Shown here: positions 34,989-47,226 of the stretch, in pieces
Position numbering within the stretch: the stretch's first letter is position 1
Layout of the letters: each line of letters begins with the position of its first letter
Assembly (NCBI GenBank): GCA_032622095.1
Contig: CP136062.1
Location: forward strand, 35,838,918 to 35,902,917
Source: Siphonodentalium dalli
Taxonomy: Eukaryota > Mollusca > Scaphopoda > Gadilida > Siphonodentaliidae
Direction of reading: 5' to 3'
Length of the DNA stretch: 64,000 bases
Made by a program: the position numbers and the translations under genes
The notes under the pieces: model-generated
Told to the model about the DNA's origin: nothing
Database searches by the model: none
The model's input: only the letters and a program-made list of their open reading frames with translations

Positions 34989-36553
34989 AGACCACCTGGT
35001 TGTCCATTGGATTGGCTTCCATGACGAACAAAGTGGCATCGAAAGATTCGAACTATGCTTGGGAACTACGTCGCAATTGTGTGATTTATCGCCTGTGGTC
35101 ACAACAGTGTTCCAAACGAGTCACACGTGGACAGGCTTAAATCTCCCTGTCGGAAACAAACTATACGCTACTGTTAATGCAACAAATAAGGTGGGGTTAC
35201 TGGTGACAGCGTCTTCTGAACCATTCAGCGTAGATATCACGCCCCCGACGGTCATCCGTGCCCCAACATGGATAAATAAAAACAGCCAAAGGAGTACATC
35301 GTATTCTGTACAGTATGATACTACAGTCCTCAAATTCACATGGGTGTTCTCGGAGGACGCCAGCCCAATAACCAATCATCATGTTCGAGTTGTGACGCAC
35401 GACAACGGTCACGTGGCTTATCACGAACGACAACTTGACAACATGAATGAAACCACGATCTACTTCGGTAGTGACAACGAGCTGAGTTCGGGTGATAGGT
35501 ATATAGCGATAGTCACCAGCTGCAACGCTGCCGGTCTGTGTACCTCGGCAAAAAGCGTTCAGTTACTAATTGATTCTTCTCCTCCACATATGGGAAATCT
35601 GGTCGAACCGTTTGAGTTCAGAAACACTGCCCACGGTTCCTCGGTCGACGTAATGTGGGATCGATTTGTTGACCCAGAAAGCGAAATTGTCAAATTCATC
35701 ATAAACGTTGGCGCAACATACCACGGCAAAGAACATGTCGAATCACTGGAAATCTTGACAAATTCGGGGCAACATTCCTGGAAAACGACTGTGAATATAC
35801 CAACTAGGATTAACAATGATCAGGTGATACTAGTATCAATCGGTGCGATAAACGAAGCAGGTCTGACTAGTAACATCAGAAGAGTCACGACCGTTGCGCT
35901 TCTAAGGAGTGCAGACAGAGGAACGTTACGATTTGAAGCACATTCATGTGGGGTTCATTTCTGTACCAGTGAGTGCACGTGCGGGTTGGCCGGGAAACTC
36001 TGCCACGAAGTGAACACTACTTGGTCATGTGACCACAGAAACTCGTCTCAAAGAGTTAGCGTCAATTTCGGAACGACAGATAACATCATTAGTGTGCAGG
36101 CCTCGACCATGTGTTTTTCCGCATTCTGGGTGGACAATCTGGAGAATAATGACATCATGAGATATGAATGGACAGTTGGGTTGACTCATGGGGCATCGTT
36201 GTTCGATGAAACAACAGAGAACGTTTGGAATGATGTCGGAACGGAAAATTACGTCACTCATTGCTTTTCTGGAAACAAGCGTTTGAAGGATGATCGAATA
36301 TATGTGTTCAGTTTACGGGCGTGGTACTCTCAATCACGGTACGAGATATCTGAATCTGACTCACTGATGATCGTCACAACAGGTCCGGTGGTGAGACGTG
36401 GTGCGAGAATATACGAGAGCGTCGATGAATGCGTTACGGATGTGGAGTACATTCGCAATCAACAACATATCAGTATTTGTTGGAACAAGGTCTTTGAAGA
36501 CATTCAAACAGCGGTGATCGGTTACTATATTTCGTGTGGCACATCCCGATATG
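34989..36553 (+). CDS. Exon 11 of the Fn3-like gene
   Basis: Phase 2 to 1, donor GTTAGT. Opens DHLVVHWIGFHDEQSGIERF. Linkers VDITPPTVIR and IDSSPPHMGNL mark two module borders, with WDRFVDPESEIVKF between. A Cys cluster, CGVHFCTSECTCGLAGKLC (35949-36003), looks like a short EGF-like insertion. A further region with MCFSAFWVDNLENNDIMRYE and YISCGTSRYG follows. It is the second longest exon and has no internal stop. Confidence 0.9.
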
Positions 36554-37963
36554 GTTAGTGCATTTATTTAGATTTTCAATCCTGGTTCAAGTTAAATATG
36601 TAAAATTCTGCAAATTCGAACACTTCTATATCTTTTCGTCGAAACCCTGTATACCGAACTGATGTGGCTACGGTCCACAGCAGAGTAAAATATGCACAGG
36701 AATAATTTAACTACGATAAAGCGTCTTTCGCGAAGACACTGCCCAATCCCCCCCCCCAATTCCCGACAAGCGCCTGGCAAACTTGCTCATTTCCAGTTGT
36801 CTGGTGATACTTGACCTTCAATCCAATATCATCGACGTTTTACTCTTAATCGCCAGTGCAGAACGAACTGAATCACACGGTTCCCACCTAGTTTTTCTAA
36901 CTAAATTCAAGAACCATATAAGAAATTTTCGAGGTGCATACTATAAGCTTTTTGTAGTCCGATACATTCTTTCCAGTGGGTTGTTATCTGACACTTTTAT
37001 ACGATAATCGGTTGTTGACTTATAACGTTCAATATAAGCAATGAAGTGGGTAAGTGGTCGGAAATGCTTACTAAAACCGAAATATCAGATTAAAAGTTAC
37101 AAAGTTAAAAGTCACTGACACATATGCTTGTTACTAACTAATGTTAAACATTAACGTTACTAAACTAATGGGTGAGTAATGGCAATACAGAATTATTCAA
37201 AAGAGTATGAATCCATTGATATATCGCAATCCACAACCTCACTCAACACATTCCTACTCGACTTTCAAGGAACATCCCACTGACAAGAAAGAGACAAACC
37301 ATCGAGTAACCAATAATCGATTTATCTAGACGTATACCCTCCATGCATATAATCCAGTTAAATGCAACCATTGTGAGATGCATAATTATTTAGCCGTGCA
37401 TTGTAACATGAATCCTGACCGCCTATCGTAACATCTTTTCATCTTTAAGGGGGCGGCAGTAAGACAGTCTAGCCTGACTATGCCACCCCCTCGAATATAC
37501 AATGTAATATTTGTCAAATGTATCATGTATTAATATGTGTATATTGAAATAAAATATCCTATCCTATCCTATGCGAAGTGCCTTACAGACTAAACACTAT
37601 TAGTGTAGACTATTAGTGCTCATTAAGGATGAAATGTGACATACCACACCAAAGGCTAATTCTCGTGACGCAGAGAGATACATTTTCACTATAAATAATG
37701 CGTCGATGAAGCTGACCCCAGTAAATAATTTAAAGCTTTCTCAGATACCGGAATCTTATCAATTGTTTGCAACACTAATTTTCGCTTATCTGGTATAGGT
37801 GCAGAACCAGTGTCATGCAAGTGGAGACAGCTGACCCCAACTGGATGGCGATTACCTAGTCACATTGTCACATGGGCCCTCTTAATTAAGAAATGTTTGT
37901 CTTATATTTCCTTTAACGCTAGCGGTATCATTGGCGAATAATTGATGCATGTTTATGTTTTAG
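36554..37963 (+). other. Intron 11
   Basis: Donor GTTAGT, acceptor TTATGTTTTAG. Contains a C-rich run near 36750 and a LINE-like 3' end at 37448-37573. Otherwise AT-rich. Confidence 0.65.
37448..37573 (+). mobile_element. LINE-like 3' end with (TATCC)n tail
   Basis: A stem (AGGGGGCGGCA pairing with TGCCACCCCCT), an AT-rich stretch with GAAATAAAATA, then TATCCTATCCTATCC. A stem followed by AATAAA and a short tandem tail is the usual 3' end of several invertebrate LINE families. No coding part remains. Confidence 0.5.
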
Positions 37964-39556
37964 GTGACGACATTTTGCGACAGACGAGCACGTCTATGAG
38001 TACGAACTACACGTTATCGGCGGATGAGTTATTGCCCGGTGTTCGTTACTACTGCACCGTTATCGCAAGAAACACACTAGGTATGATAATATCTCTAGCG
38101 AGCGACGGATTCATGATAGACACAGAACCACCAACGGCAGGGGAGGTGTTCAATTCATTGCAATTCCACAACCGACTTTCACAACCAGCCACTGATAGAG
38201 CTGAGGCGTCATGGCGAGGATTCTCCGACAGACACTCGCACATTAAACACTATCTGGTAGACTTGGTCGCTTACGATGGCCAACGAATTGCGAGATACAA
38301 CGATGTCGGGTTACGTACTCAGATGACTCTGGACAATGTCACACTAACCAGCGGGGACAATGTAGCTATTGCTGTCATGGCTTGCGACGCCGCGGGTCTC
38401 TGCTCAGAAACCGCATACAGTCCTTTCATTACCATCGACTCGACGCCACCAAACCCGGTATCTTGCGTGTCATTCAGGAAACATAATATCACCTTAAACA
38501 ACAAGGTTCAAAACGAGCACAGGAATACTAAATTAACATGTATACAACTGTCAATTCCACAGGGGGGTCAAATAGATTCAGAATTGCTAAAGGTGACAGT
38601 ACTCGTCGAAAGTGATAACTTTATCGCCGCATCGCTGATAATAGACACACAACACATCAATTTGCATTTTCGTCGCACTAATGAACATTTCCTCAACGCA
38701 ACAGTGATTGTGAATAACTGGACATCACAGCATGATATGGAGTTAAGACTAAGTACGCATGTGGATTCTCACCACGTAACTGTTATGGTCCACAGTTGTT
38801 CGGAAGCAGCAGAAAATTTAGAGCTGAATGGATTAACAGTTGAGCAGATTACATAAGACAAAATTCTCGTTTCTGTTTCTGCTGTCGATAATCAAAGTTC
38901 AATTCACGAAATCAAGGTCGGAGTCGGTACCTCTGTTGGAGGATTCCAAGTAAGGCAACCAACGACTGTTCACAGCCACGGATACGAAGTTATACCATAT
39001 AATCTACCGCATGGCACACCGTTATACGTATCGGTATCAGTTCAGAATATGGCGGGTCTGAAAGGATTCTTCAAGATCGGACCAATCATCGTCGACAAGA
39101 CACGTCCTGTTATAACACCTTATGAGACGTCACTGTTATACACAATATCGTGTTCTTTGGTCAACTCGACAGATACCCCATTTGACCGTTATAATACTAC
39201 AGAGACTGCTTCTGCGAACGAAACTACGAATAACCAAACCAACGACACGAGAAGTTATCAGAACTTTGACCCACATGACAGTGATAATACGGAAACTGTT
39301 CATGTGAACGAAACTACGAATAACCAAACCAACGATACGAGTAGCTATCAGAACTTTGGCCCCCAGGACAGTAATACTACGGAAACTGTCCCTACGAACG
39401 CAACTACGAATAACCAAACCAACGATACGAAAAGTTCTCAGAACTTTGGCCCTCTCACATGTTCGAAGGACGAATCGATGATTCTTACAAAAGTACGGCT
39501 GTCTTTCGAATGCTATGATGAGGAGCGTGGAATAAGCAAGATGTATGTAGCTCTCG
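37964..39556 (+). CDS. Exon 12 of the Fn3-like gene, with an in-frame stop
   Basis: Acceptor ATGTTTTAG, donor GTAAGT, phase 1 to 1. Modules with LPGVRYYCTVIARNTLG, IDTEPPTAGEV, WRGFSDRHSHIKHYLV, IDSTPPNPVSC and VDKTRPVI. A TAA at 38854-38856 interrupts the frame after LTVEQIT; the same frame resumes at once as DKILVSVSAVDNQSSIHEIK and stays open for 700 bp with family-like sequence. No intron that removes the stop and keeps frame was found (82 nt from 38776 to 38857 would shift it). The end contains a 30-aa Asn/Thr-rich repeat. A sequencing or assembly error, a null allele or a decaying gene are all possible. Confidence 0.85.
39217..39456 (+). repeat. 90-bp in-frame coding repeat, sequon-rich
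   Basis: Copies begin at 39217, 39307 and 39397; the last is partial. Each 30-aa unit has N-E/A-TTNNQTNDT, SYQNF or SSQNF, then DSxNTETV. Each holds several N-X-T sites (NET/NAT, NQT, NDT, NTT/NTE variants), so this linker would be densely glycosylated if secreted. Confidence 0.93.
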
Positions 39557-42036
39557 GTAAGTTGACAGACTAATAATATATATGAGTTGTTAACACCTGT
39601 TGAGAGATAATAAATATATTATTCGAAGAGTGAAGCACCCGGTAACCAAATTCATTGATAGCAGAAACATTGGTAATATCATATGCACGACTACGCCGTA
39701 CCGACGTGGGTATTAATCCGCAATTATTTCGTCCGTTGTGATCAGATTTGATAAGTCATCTGCAAATGAAAAGGGATATTTTCTGAACAGAATTACATGA
39801 ACCTTAATTGATTAATACGATGTGTGTGATAATGGATGTCAACTACAATGCGCACATGTGCGCTGGTTCGTTGTTGGTGTCCTTTCGGGAGCAAGAAACA
39901 CCTGATCTTATTATTGCAGTCACAGATTTATGCAGGGTCATAATGGAGCGAAATGTGTAGTTTTCGTAGATTTTTGCTGATTTAGCTATCGTGGAAACGT
40001 TACAAAATATTCATTTTGAACTTATATGATTATGCAATAAACCCACATGTACTTATAGCCGTTTCGTTGAATAGCGTGGTTCAAAATGAACACACATTGA
40101 CACGATAAATAGGCTTGTATAGAACCCATATTGTTCAAACAGTGCCATGTTGGACTTATTTCGTTTTGAAATACATTCACATCGAACTAATTTAGAGCTC
40201 AAAATAAGTTCACATTGAACTTATGATTCAGGAGAACAGGATGAACATCAACGTACGAGATAACGAGAACAGGATGAACATCAACGTACGAGATAACCAA
40301 TCATGATCGTCTGCACCTTTCTGTGATAACCAATCATGATCGTCTGCACCTTTCTGTGATAACCAATCATGATCGTCTGCACCTTTCTGTGATAACCAAT
40401 CATGATCGTCTGCACCTTTATGTGATAACCAATCATGATCGTCTGCACCTTTATGTGATAACCAATCATGATCGTCTGCACCTTTCTGTGATAACCAATC
40501 ATGATCGTCTGCACCTTTCTGTGATAACCAATCATGATCGTCTGCACCTTTCTGTGATAACCAATCATGATCGTCTGCACCTTTCTGTGATAACCAATCA
40601 TGATCGTCTGCACCTTTATGTGATAACCAATCATGATCGTCTGCACCTTTATGTGATAACCAATCATGATCGTCTGCACCTTTATGTGATAACCAATCAT
40701 GATCGTCTGCACCTTTCTGTGATAACCAATCATGATCGTCTGCACCTTTCTGTGATAACCAATCATGATCGTCTGCACCTTTCTGTGATAACCAATCATG
40801 ATCGTCTGCACCGTTATGTGATAACCAATCATGATCGTCTGCACCTTTATGTGATAACCAATCATGATCGTCTGCACCTTTCTGTGATAACCAATCATGA
40901 TCGTCTGCACCTTTATGTGATAACCAATCATGATCGTCTGCACCTTTCTGTGATAACCAATCATGATCGTCTGCACCTTTCTGTGATAACCAATCATGAT
41001 CGTCTGCACCTTTCTGTTATAACCAATCATGATCGTCTGCACCTTTATGTGATAACCAATCATGATCGTCTGCACCTTTATGTGATAACCAATCATGATC
41101 GTCTGCACCTTTATGTGATAACCAATCATGATCGTCTGCACCTTTATGTGATAACCAATCATGATCGTCTGCACCTTTATGTGATAACCAATCATGATCG
41201 TCTGCACCTTTCTGTGCGCACTTCGTTTATTTGTACATATCTTTATTTTTTGCAATACTCTCTCGCCGTTAGTATATGTACAATTTAAATACGAAAAACA
41301 TAGAGGAATATACATTATTTACTTAGCTGTCAGCTATCGCTGTGTGCATATCCAAGGAAAAGATTTAATAGAATGCCATCGGAGAGTCCCAGACATTGAT
41401 GTCGAAGCAAAACCTAAGATAACGCTAACCGTTGCAATTGATTGCCGGTCGGGGTCACTCTTGTTCTACGTGGAACAATTTCATATCATTTGAAATATAT
41501 AGCTTTTTAAGTTGCGATGTACATGCGTGCGCGTACAAATAAAGAAACATGATCCATATTTAACATGTAAACAAAATATAGACACGCTCTATGTTTCTGA
41601 ACTCTTTTGTGTTTACATCTCGTATTATGAGAACCCGAAGAGAATGCATTTCTGAATCATGTGGTGCCGACTACTACTCTTGTCATCAAAAACTCATGAA
41701 GCAATTCGAGCATAATCACATGAATGTACCTGTAATATTAATTGTGGTATGTGTACGAAACTGTGCATGTAGCCACAATAAGAATGTTACAATTTACATA
41801 TACAATCATATATAGGTCACTGAAAGTGTAAACGAAACGAAACTATAGACTACCAGAATGTTCAGAGTATAGTACATGTAACTTGTATTATTTGAATCCG
41901 TGATTTGTAAAAGCTTATAATGCCGATCTAAATAATGAATTTTCCGATGCACACACGAACAAAGAACATAAATTATTAACTTGTAGTTTGTGCAGGAAGC
42001 TTTTGTTTCTCCTCATTACATGAACAAATCTTACAG
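39557..42036 (+). other. Intron 12, contains 33-bp minisatellite
   Basis: Donor GTAAGT, acceptor CAAATCTTACAG. The 33-bp array occupies 40230-41216. Remainder is AT-rich without coding content. Confidence 0.7.
40230..41216. repeat. 33-bp minisatellite, about 28 copies plus two copies of a second 33-mer
   Basis: Main unit: GATAACCAATCATGATCGTC, TGCACCTTTCTGT, repeated about 28 times from about 40293. Nearly the only variation is C or A in the final TTT(C/A)TGT; rare variants are CCGTTATG and TGTTATAA. Just before it, GAGAACAGGATGAACATCAA, CGTACGAGATAAC (also 33 bp) occurs twice. The 11-codon period gives long frames on both strands (VQTIMIGYHIK on minus, ITNHDRLHLSV on plus). I treat these as by-products because the array sits in an intron. 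Confidence 0.95.
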
Positions 42037-42621
42037 GTAGCGTACATGGCTCTAATGACATCCGCTCATGGGACGAAGTTACATCAGACCCACATGTGTT
42101 TACGTCAGAGCCACTCCAATTGGAGCATGGAACTCGAATATATCCTACCATCAAATGTGTCAACACGATTGGGTATACAAGTCGTTACTCGATCGAACCA
42201 ATGGTTGTGTCGTACGAACAACCCGACGTCACTGGGGTATCCATGCTGACGATTCCTCAGTCCACAGCCACATACCGGCCACTTCCGGGTGTTATTTGGA
42301 CTGCTGGCTACAGTAACCGACAGGAAGATGAATCTGGTTATCTCGAGTTTCAGACAGACACAGATATGTTGCTGTTCTCCTGGGATGGCGTCCAAGAAAT
42401 TTCTGGGATCGATCACTACCAGTGTCGAATTCTTCAGGGGGAACAGAACATCACTCCCTGGGAATATGTTTATCACAGGAATTTTGCCATGTTCCGTGGT
42501 CTCAATATGATGGGCGGGTTATATTACACCTTTGTCATGAGGTCAACAAACATTGGAGGAGTGGAGAGCAACGTCACTGGTAAATCGACATACATACAGG
42601 AAACACCACCTGCAATCACAG
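42037..42621 (+). CDS. Exon 13 of the Fn3-like gene
   Basis: Acceptor ATCTTACAG, donor GTGAGA, phase 1 to 1. It joins exon 12 as MYVALGSVHGSNDIRSWDEV. Contains GTRIYPTIKCVNTIGYTSRY, LLFSWDGVQEISGIDHYQC and the linker IQETPPAITG at its end. Confidence 0.87.
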
Positions 42622-42999
42622 GTGAGATTATCCGAAAATATATTGGCCACATTATTGACGCTGTGTGTCTTAACACATTACTAAATGTTCACATAATAAT
42701 TCAATACACGGCATTTTTATCAACTATATAGCACTACAGGTTCTTAACACAAGATGAGACATAAGAAAGTATATTTTCCCAGTCAAAGCACGAACAAAAT
42801 ATATATAGTGATTGCATATATCCATGCGTAGATTCATATAATAACTGTTGGGATTTTATCACAACGAGCATATATATAAAATGATTGATTTATTCAACGC
42901 CGAGGCCTTTCATGACTTTTCATTATCAATCATCGGGGCGTAATGTTTCTTGGCAACGTTCTATGTGTCACTTTGTGCTTACTTTCCTATGACGTTCAA

Positions 43000-43980
43000 A
43001 TTTGGTTGAAAACATTGTAGTCGGATTTCTTGTGTCGAAAAAAATGGTCGCGCGTTTTCGGAATGTTAAAAGCGATATGAGAACAGTTTCTACACCACCA
43101 GTGTGTCTATTTTCATAATCTACCTGTTTCTAGCTTGATATTTTAGTGGAAACACGTTTGTGTGAGGCTTTTGTTTGTGTACCCCTCTATTTTTCCCCGT
43201 CCACCTGGTAATAAAAACATGCTATTACGCATAGCAAGTTCGGTAAGTGGCTTTCTTTGTTCTTGGAAATCGAAAAACATGGGGAGGTCTTGCCACAAAT
43301 TACTTAATTACATATCTTAATAAGGAATTGTGTCATAAAATCATCAGATGAATTGTATTTATGACTGCATTTTCAATTTTCTTTCCCAAATATTAAGGTT
43401 TTGTATAGTCTTAAAATAAGCTACATCACATACAGACGAACAGGAACAATCTACAAGGATATCTTGATCATATGCCATAAACAAAACTTTGATACATCGA
43501 TTTTTGGTAAAGATATCGCAGAAAAGCTAACCCTACCCCCACCCTCGCTGATTTCACAAGTCAGATTCCTTTGGTCGAAAACAATGGTCGCGCCATTTCG
43601 GATTGTCTAAGACGACATGCGAACGGTTTATTTATCAATAGCGTGTCTACTTTCAGAATTTACCTGTGTCCAGTTGAAATTTTATTGGAAAAAAGTGTTT
43701 TTGGACTGTTTTAAGAATTTAAAGAGCTTTTGCTTATTATACAAATATTAATCCCCATAACTAACTTTCTGGTGGACTGTGCGAGTTGAAATTAACAAAA
43801 GTATCACATATGGCGGTCTACTTTCAGAGTCTACTTGTTTCCAGTCTGACATTTTAGTGGAAACAAATTGTTTGGACGGTTTAAAAAATTTAAAGAACGT
43901 TTCCTGATTATACATATATTAACTAACACGATTAGCCTTTTCATGAATTGTGAGAGTTCAAATTATGCACATATGTCAAG
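43000..43980. repeat. Three degenerate repeat units
   Basis: Related blocks at about 43020-43180, 43560-43740 and 43800-43980. They share GTCGAAAA(A/C)AATGGTCGCGC, GTGTCTAC/GGTCTACTTTCAGA, CTACCTGTTTCCAG and TTTTAGTGGAAAC. The first two keep the upstream part; the third begins later. Old tandem or dispersed duplication. Confidence 0.6.
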
Positions 43981-44500
43981 TATGACTCTGAAATGTATTT
44001 TTGAGAATGGTGTCGTCAGATAAGTCTCCGCGGGTACAGTACTACAGTTGCGAACAAAACTAACGTTGGACCCTATAGAGAGTTTGACAATTTACTCAAA
44101 TGTTCACAGTGGTGGAACTTAATGGCTATCATAATTTATATGCATGGCTCTTACATGTAATCTATTGTAACTACATGTGATTTTACAAAATTAACTTGCA
44201 ATATAGTCAGGCCACCAGATACAGTAGTTGATAAAAACTGTGGTTCACATCAATCATATACATCACAATCACGTGCTTCAGTGATAATGTCCACTATTCT
44301 ACAAATGTAATGTGTATCAAGACTAAAGTTTCAGGGTATCGTTGTAAAATTGATTGATGGTGTTTTTTCATCAATTGACAAAATTAATGTTTATTGCCAG
44401 GACGAAGTACCGCATAATACGGAGTTGTGTGCTAACAAATCTGCGAGTCATATTTATGTAAGTGTCAGTCAAAACTTTTAGGACATGGGAATATTTTTTT

Positions 44501-45620
44501 TATTTCGTGGCCACGAAATACTAATTCGTGGCCACGAAATAACTAATCCGTGGCCACGAAATAACTAATTCGTGGCCACGAAATAAATAATTCGTGGCCA
44601 CAAAATAACTAATTGTGATATACGATCGTCAGTCCCATTGTTGTAATGGAAGCGGATAGAGATGATCTGCATGGTTGTAGTTGTCCACCATCTTGGCATG
44701 AGCCACGGCGTTTGAGATAAAGGGTGTTGTATGGTGGCCCGTAAACAAATTAAGTAATCACCCCTTTCACCAACCCGATCCAAAGTTGCCGCCGTCCTGG
44801 GGGAGTGGGTTAAATAGGCACCCACGACATTCAGTATATCTTGGGGCCACCCTACAGCACCAATGTATACCACATCAAACGGATAAGGGGCCAAGAAATT
44901 GTATAGGTGCCATATTTGAACCCATCTGGGGTGGCCATTGTGGATCGGGGATGGTGAAAGCGGGTGAATATTTAGTTTGTCTCAGGGGTCACCCTACAAC
45001 ACACTGTATTCGACATAAAATGGGGGAATTAAATGGTACCAAACATGGACCCCTCTGATCAGTTATCATTTTCGCTGGAGTGCATGGGCTGAAGGTGTGA
45101 ACATTTAGCTTGCTTTGCGAGCCACGGTACAACAACCTTTATTTGATCTATATCGTTTAAGTGACCGAGAAATAATGTGTACCTCTTTGACCCCTTCTGA
45201 GCTGCGACAATTTTGGATCGGGTATGGTTGAAAGGGGTGAAATTTATAAGTTTGTTTTGGGCCCACCCTACAAAACCCCTTATTTGACTTAAATTGGCCA
45301 ATATGCCGAGAGAAATGTCATTCCCATTCGATCCCTTGTGGTAAAAACTAATGAATATTCAGTTTGTCTTGGAGCCACCTGACCCGTGTTTCGCCATTCT
45401 CTCTGGGCTAGTTTATATCGGACGTTCATATCCCCATAGAGCCCGGGTCCCACGCCATAAGATTGTTTATAGTAGCTTCTTTGCGATCGTACGCATTGTT
45501 TCTAAAACATCAACTTAGTGTAACCATACCGTAAATGTATCTGGATATATGCAAAGGTCAATCAGTTATTTCGTGGCCACGAATTAGTTATTTTGTGGCC
45601 ACAAATTAGTTATTTCGTAT
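44501..45620. mobile_element. Element bounded by inverted arrays of a CGTGGCCACG palindrome
   Basis: The left border has five copies of ATTCGTGGCCACGAAATAACTA (44501-44612). The right border (45563-45620) has two to three copies in reverse orientation (AGTTATTTCGTGGCCACGAA). Between them, 44640-45400 is filled with four or five diverged ~150-bp units that share GGCCACCCTACA, TTTGACxTAAAT, GACCCCTxTTGA, GGATCGGGxATGGTxAAA and GGGTGAATATTTAGTTTGT. No coding capacity. It looks like a non-autonomous element or a block spread by the palindrome. Confidence 0.6.
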
Positions 45621-45754
45621 TTTGTTTCCGTATACTCTGCTATCGTCTTGAGATAAAACCTAGCACGTGTAATTAGTTTGTTGATGTTTGGGGGCTGACG
45701 TCAAACGTAAAATGTCAAAATAAGTACGGCCAGTTGTAGTTATATAGTCACAGG

Positions 45755-45945
45755 AGAGAGAGAGAGAGAGAGATGTTTATTCCTCCAAACATGGAGACAA
45801 TATGATACAATATATACATACACAAATAAACTGTTGACATATATACACAATATAATTTAACATGACTTAATTCCTCAAATACCAAATGAGACACCAGGAG
45901 GTCGGATGACTTTAGAGTCACCATATCAAAGACCGAATAGTTCAC
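45755..45945 (-). mobile_element. LINE-like 3' end, minus strand
   Basis: Read on the minus strand: ATTGTCTCCATGTTTGGAGG, AATAAACATCTCTCTCTC. A CTCC/GGAG stem plus AATAAA and a TC tail, the same design as the 3' end of the LINE at 4858. Upstream sequence is short and non-coding. Confidence 0.5.
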
Positions 45946-46289
45946 ATAATAATAATTATAAATTTATTGCTGAAATAATTACTGCAAGACAAGATGTTAA
46001 GACATCCATGTATTGCTCAGACCGCGCATAATTCGCAAATGAAGCGGACGCATTGTCCGAATAGCTGCTTCTCGTCGCAGATGAGGTGAATTTCTGCGCT
46101 GATGCATCCACCGAAGAAATAGGCTAAGGAAGAGTTCATCACACGAAACAAATGCAATGATAGCAATAGTGCAGCATTTTATCGCGGAGACTAAACGTTT
46201 CTAGTTAAATTTCAAGATAAGAAATTAGTTTATCAATTATCACATGTTTTCCTTTTCCTTTCGCCTCACCATAGAATGCAACTCGGCGT

Positions 46290-46552
46290 TGGCACCCCCC
46301 CCCCCCCACCAATCACTCTCACTGACTCACTCTCATCCTTCCTCAATGAATTGTTACAATCTGCCATCATCACCTTTCTCATTCACCACGTGCAGCTGTA
46401 AATAAGTTACTTATTGTGCCATTTTGTTAAACAAATTGTTTGTATCAATGTATACCGGAGAGGGGCTCATTAAGTTTTGTAACTTGTGCCCCAATCCATT
46501 TTGTATTATACTACAAATAAAATATGTTTAAAAAAAAAATTTAAAAAAAAAT
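46290..46552 (+). mobile_element. Retroposed LINE-like 3' end with poly(A)
   Basis: Includes GAGGGGCTCATTAAGTTTTG, TAACTTGTGCCCC (an inverted GGGGC/GCCCC pair), AATAAAATATG and an A-rich tail ending near 46552. A run of about 13 C lies at 46297. Typical of a 5'-truncated retrotransposon tail; family not identified. Confidence 0.45.
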
Positions 46553-46799
46553 GATAGCAATCATTCCGACATTGTGAGTATTCTCTATTCCCACCATATG
46601 TCCCGTAGCGGAGAGTTCTACATCACATTAACCTGGACAACGCTGGGTCATCCTGCTAGCATAATAATTGGGAAAGACGGAGAATCAACACTGAAATCAT
46701 TTTGAAGAGGCATGTTATGTTGCGTCAGTAATGGTCATTGGAACAACATATCAGCTGATTGGTATGTGAATATCTGATGTCGTAGGCATGGAGCCTGTG

Positions 46800-46822
46800 T
46801 GGGGGGGGGGGGGGGGGGGGGG
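46800..46822. repeat. Poly(G) tract of about 22 G
   Basis: Uninterrupted G run followed by TGGTGGGG. Could form G-quadruplex DNA; long poly(G) is also error-prone in sequencing. Confidence 0.95.
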
Positions 46823-46962
46823 TGGTGGGGTTCTGACACATGACCAATAGGTGGGTCCCATCAATAATGTTTCCCCACCCTAACCTAAGTCTGAGTCTAT
46901 ACATGAGTACAGTTTTATCCTTTAAAGTCTATTATGTCAACATTATGCAAAACAAAACATAA

Positions 46963-47226
46963 CCCACTGTGCTATAAACTCCAATGTCGGTATCCATGGG
47001 CGGGTCCATGCACACGATACATATGCCATAAACCACTGTGCTATACACTTTAATGTCGGTATCCATGGGCGGGTCCATGCACACGATACATATATCATAA
47101 ACCACTGTGCTATAAACACTAATGTCGGTATTCGTGGGAGGGTCCGTGCACACGATGCATATGCCACAAACCACTGTGCTATGCACTCTAATGTCGGTAT
47201 CCATGGCCGGGTCCATGTATACGATA
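46963..47226. repeat. 69-bp tandem repeat, four copies
   Basis: Units start near 46963, 47032, 47102 and 47171. Core: CCACTGTGCTATAAACTCCA, ATGTCGGTATCCATGGGCGG, GTCCATGCACACGATACATA. The 23-codon period gives open frames that I do not regard as genes. Confidence 0.92.

Noticed and set aside
40281-41315. Long frames on both strands (344 and 321 codons) at the 33-bp array
   Set aside because: They arise because the repeat unit is 33 bp; the array lies inside an intron and the peptides have no recognisable family.
41327-41493. Candidate exon AVSYRCVHIQGKDLIECHRR after TTACTTAG
   Set aside because: It fits phase at the acceptor but lacks the module pattern and a good donor before its stop; joining exon 12 directly to 42037 gives a continuous family-like sequence.
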